The position numbers were made by a program, and so were the translations under genes. A stretch of DNA of 64,000 nt, taken from the NCBI RefSeq assembly GCF_019800005.1, contig NZ_JABGCL010000005.1, positions 1 through 64,000 on the forward strand, given 5' to 3'. The notes beneath the pieces were generated by a model. The model did no database searches. It had not been told where the DNA came from and was given only the letters and a program-made list of their open reading frames with translations. The first letter of the stretch is position 1. Every line of letters begins with the position of its first letter. Origin of the DNA: Geminicoccus harenae (GTDB lineage: Bacteria > Pseudomonadota > Alphaproteobacteria > Geminicoccales > Geminicoccaceae). Positions 61,861 to 64,000 of this stretch are shown here, piece after piece.

Positions 61861-63048
61861 TCAGAGCTTGCCGGCGAGCGCGTTCTGGTAGAGCGCTTCG
61901 GCATCCGCCGCGGTGAGCTTGCGCGGGTTGGAGCCGGCCGTGGGATCGACCTCGGCCATCTTGGCCATCTCGGCGAACCTGTCCGCGCCGACCTTCAACC
62001 CCTCCAGCGTGTTGGGGATGCCCAGATCCTCGCGCAGGCGCAGGACCCACTGGAGGAAGGCGTCGTAGCCGGACGTGCCGGACAGGCCCAGCCAGGCCGA
62101 GAGCCGCTCCATCCGCTCCGCGATCACCTCGCGATTGAACGCCAGCACATAGGGCATGAACACGGCGTTGGTGAGGCCGTGATGGGTGTCGTAGATCGAG
62201 CCGACCGGATGGCTCAGCGAATGGATGGCGCCCAAGCCCTTCTGGAAGGCGGTGGCACCCATGGCCGAGGCGATCAGCATCTTGCCGCGCGCCTCCAGAT
62301 CGCCCCCGTCGGCCACCGCCTTGGGCAGGGCGTCCTTGACCAGCCGGATGCCTTCCACGGCGATGCCTTCCGCCATCGGGTGGAAGCCCGGCGCGCAATA
62401 GGCCTCCAGGCAGTGCGCCAGCGCGTCGAAGCCGGTCCAGGCGGTCAGGTTCTTCGGCAGGCCGACCGTCATCTGGGCGTCGAGGATCGCCGTGCCGGGC
62501 ATCATCTTCGGGTGGAAGATGATCTTCTTGGTGTGGGTGCGCTCGTCGGTGATCACGCCGGCGCGGCCGACCTCCGAGCCGGTGCCGGCCGTGGTCGGGA
62601 TCGCCACGATCGGTGCGATGCCGTCCGGGTTGGCCCGGGTCCACCAGTCGCCGATATCCTCGAAGTCCCACATCGGCCGGGTCTGGCCGGCCATGAAGGC
62701 GATGACCTTGCCGGCATCCAGGCCCGAGCCGCCGCCCAGCGCCACCACCCCGTCATGCCTGCCGGCGCGGAACACTTCCAGGCCGGACGAGACATTGGCC
62801 GCGACCGGGTTGGGCTTCACCTCGGAGAACACTGCCGCCTCGAGCCCGCCGGCCTTCAGCGTGTCCAGGACCGTCCCCATGATCGGCAGCTTGACGATGC
62901 CGGGATCGGTCACCACGAGCGGGCGCTGCATGCCCGCCGCCTTGCAGGCCTCGGCGAGCTTGCCGACGGCACCGGCGCCGAACAGCACGCGGGTCGGATA
63001 GTTCCAGGTGGTCGAGAGCGTCGCAAAGTCGAGCATGGGCCTGTCCAA
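61861..63048 (-). CDS. Iron-containing alcohol dehydrogenase
   Basis: 395 residues of the group III ADH family. The NAD-binding block is DGVVALGGGSGLDAGKVIAF, PTTAGTGSEVGRAGVI follows, and the iron ligands are in FDALAHCLEAYC, AIHSLSHPVGSIYDTHHGLT. It reduces or oxidises short alcohols, lactaldehyde or similar. ATG 63048 or 63036 start. First gene of a two-gene operon with the methyltransferase. Confidence 0.93.
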   Translation of the reverse strand: MDRPMLDFATLSTTWNYPTRVLFGAGAVGKLAEACKAAGMQRPLVVTDPGIVKLPIMGTVLDTLKAGGLEAAVFSEVKPNPVAANVSSGLEVFRAGRHDGVVALGGGSGLDAGKVIAFMAGQTRPMWDFEDIGDWWTRANPDGIAPIVAIPTTAGTGSEVGRAGVITDERTHTKKIIFHPKMMPGTAILDAQMTVGLPKNLTAWTGFDALAHCLEAYCAPGFHPMAEGIAVEGIRLVKDALPKAVADGGDLEARGKMLIASAMGATAFQKGLGAIHSLSHPVGSIYDTHHGLTNAVFMPYVLAFNREVIAERMERLSAWLGLSGTSGYDAFLQWVLRLREDLGIPNTLEGLKVGADRFAEMAKMAEVDPTAGSNPRKLTAADAEALYQNALAGKL

Positions 63049-63137
63049 AGGCGGATGACGCCGGCTGGTTTAGCGCCGGCCCGCCGGCTCGGTAAGGGTG
63101 CTGACGTACGGCTGCGCCATCGGGCACCGGGGCCCGG

Positions 63138-63590
63138 TCATGCCACGGTGACCTCGGTCTTCACCGAGTTGGCGATGAAGCACAGTTCATGCGCCTCATG
63201 ATGCATGGACTGGAGCTTCGCCTCGTCCGGTGCCGTGCCCTGCCATTCGACTCTGGGATGCAGCACGACCCGAGTCACCGCCTCCCGGCCGGGTGCGATC
63301 TCGGCCATCACGCCCTCCGCATGGTCCCGGTAGGTAGTCGCGGTGAAGCCCGCGAGCCTGGCCACATGGAGGAAGGACAGCATGTGGCAGCTCGAGATGG
63401 CCGCCACCAGCATCTCCTCCGGATCGACCGCCGAAGGGACTGCCCACTTACCGACCACGTGCGGCGAGGCCGAGGCCGGCATGACCACGCCGCCGTCGAA
63501 GCCGACCGTATGGCCGCGGCTGTAACGGCCCCTCGGAAAGTCCTCGCCGTCCTGGATCTGCCAGCTGATGTCTGCGGTATAGGTCGCCAT
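63138..63590 (-). CDS. OsmC/Ohr-family peroxidase-like protein
   Basis: 150 residues. The N-terminal YTADISWQIQDGEDFPRGRY, the MLVAAISSCHMLSFLHVARL block with the peroxidatic-type Cys, and the C-terminal AHELCFIANSVKTEV with the second Cys match the OsmC family, which reduces organic hydroperoxides through a Cys pair. Lies 18 bp after the hydrolase gene upstream on the same strand, so likely cotranscribed with it. Confidence 0.92.
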   Translation of the reverse strand: MATYTADISWQIQDGEDFPRGRYSRGHTVGFDGGVVMPASASPHVVGKWAVPSAVDPEEMLVAAISSCHMLSFLHVARLAGFTATTYRDHAEGVMAEIAPGREAVTRVVLHPRVEWQGTAPDEAKLQSMHHEAHELCFIANSVKTEVTVA

Positions 63591-63608
63591 CGGTGCTTCC
63601 TGTCGCCG

Positions 63609-64000
63609 TCATTGCGTCGCGTCGGGCCGGGCGAGGAGGTCCAGCACGGTCGCGACCACCGCTTCCGGCGCGTCCTCCTGGACCAGGTGCCTTGCCTGCG
63701 CCACCGAAGTGAAGGTCGCGCCAGGGATGCGCCTGGCGAGCTCTTGGCCCCGCTCCAGCGGGATCCAGGTGTCCTCTTCGCCCCAGAGGATGGCCGTGGG
63801 GCAGCGCACCTCGCCCAGGCGCTGCTCGATCTCGTCGGTGTAGCGGTCGCTCATCTGGGCGATCTGGCGATAGAACGCCTTTTGCCCCGCCTCGCCGAGC
63901 CATGGATCGAGATAAAGCTGCATCTCGCCATCACGCAGCCCGTTGAAGACCGCGCCGCCGATATAGGCGCGCAGGATCGCCTCGTGGATGTAGGCAGGCA
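63609..64000 (-). CDS. Alpha/beta hydrolase, C-terminal part (cut by window end)
   Basis: The frame is open to the window edge, reading AYIHEAILRAYIGGAVFNGL and LRDGEMQLYLDPWLGEAG before the acid region ILWGEEDTWIPLERG and the catalytic His in QARHLVQED. It is the C-terminal ~130 residues of an alpha/beta hydrolase with a lid. The nucleophile lies outside the window. Downstream neighbour: OsmC-family gene. Confidence 0.85.
   Translation of the reverse strand, partial: PAYIHEAILRAYIGGAVFNGLRDGEMQLYLDPWLGEAGQKAFYRQIAQMSDRYTDEIEQRLGEVRCPTAILWGEEDTWIPLERGQELARRIPGATFTSVAQARHLVQEDAPEAVVATVLDLLARPDATQ

Overview
The window is a high-GC stretch of an alphaproteobacterial chromosome. The best guess is a Rhodospirillales/Geminicoccaceae-like soil or freshwater heterotroph. 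This rests on an unfused petABC (Rieske, cytochrome b, cytochrome c1) operon beside a trmL-hemF pair, on abundant ABC importers for peptides, sugars and amino acids, and on a heat-shock operon with an RpoH/ROSE-type leader. No rRNA, tRNA, CRISPR array, prophage or integrative element was seen. The only mobile DNA is the first ~0.3 kb, the 5' end of an IS481-type transposase cut by the window edge.

Layout. 0-1.5 kb: IS end and a frameshifted RTX calcium-binding gene. 1.8-6.2 kb: secreted FAD oxidase with a divergent LysR regulator, an alpha/beta hydrolase and a DUF1993 protein. 6.3-14.5 kb: three consecutive proline-iminopeptidase-like hydrolases followed by a complete Dpp/Opp-type peptide importer (two permeases, two ATPases, binding protein), most joined by 1-4 nt overlaps; this reads as a peptide uptake and trimming locus. 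14.5-20 kb: CBS protein, inorganic pyrophosphatase, hemF, trmL, and divergently the bc1 complex operon petABC closed by a clear hairpin terminator. 20-26 kb: amidase and a coupled run of an IolG-like dehydrogenase, HpaI-type aldolase, 2-hydroxyacid dehydrogenase and Gfo/Idh/MocA oxidoreductase, ending in an MT-A70 adenine methyltransferase. 26-31 kb: small orphan protein, DUF5939-type adenylate cyclase, and two secreted endonuclease/exonuclease/phosphatase paralogues, one of which has lost catalytic residues. 31-38.6 kb: LacI regulator, divergent phytanoyl-CoA dioxygenase, frameshifted esterase, and a ribose-type sugar importer whose double ATPase is split into two genes. 38.6-44.5 kb: M24 peptidase, WbaP-type sugar transferase, GT4 glycosyltransferase, 56-residue membrane protein, periplasmic glutathione peroxidase and hutI. 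44.6-48 kb: a membrane cyclase with a [2Fe-2S] domain, then an RpoH-type heat-shock operon of two Hsp20 genes and an NDUFS4-like protein. 48-57.4 kb: a polar amino acid importer in two pieces separated by a secreted hypothetical and an emrAB-tetR efflux module, then a metal-dependent cyclase/hydrolase. 57.9-64 kb: secreted DUF1593 protein, ArsR/SRPBCC pair, DUF899 protein, methyltransferase, iron alcohol dehydrogenase, OsmC protein and a hydrolase cut by the window end.

No single locus is clearly a wholly new system. The parts most worth following up are the putative haem/[2Fe-2S] redox-sensing adenylate cyclase (44.6-46.3 kb), the neighbouring heat-shock operon with a ROSE-like thermometer and an NDUFS4-like third gene (46.3-48 kb), the triple-peptidase/peptide-importer locus, and the split transporters. 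Two genes carry single-base frameshifts in short homopolymers (RTX, ~814; esterase, ~33,667); these may be real decay or sequence errors.
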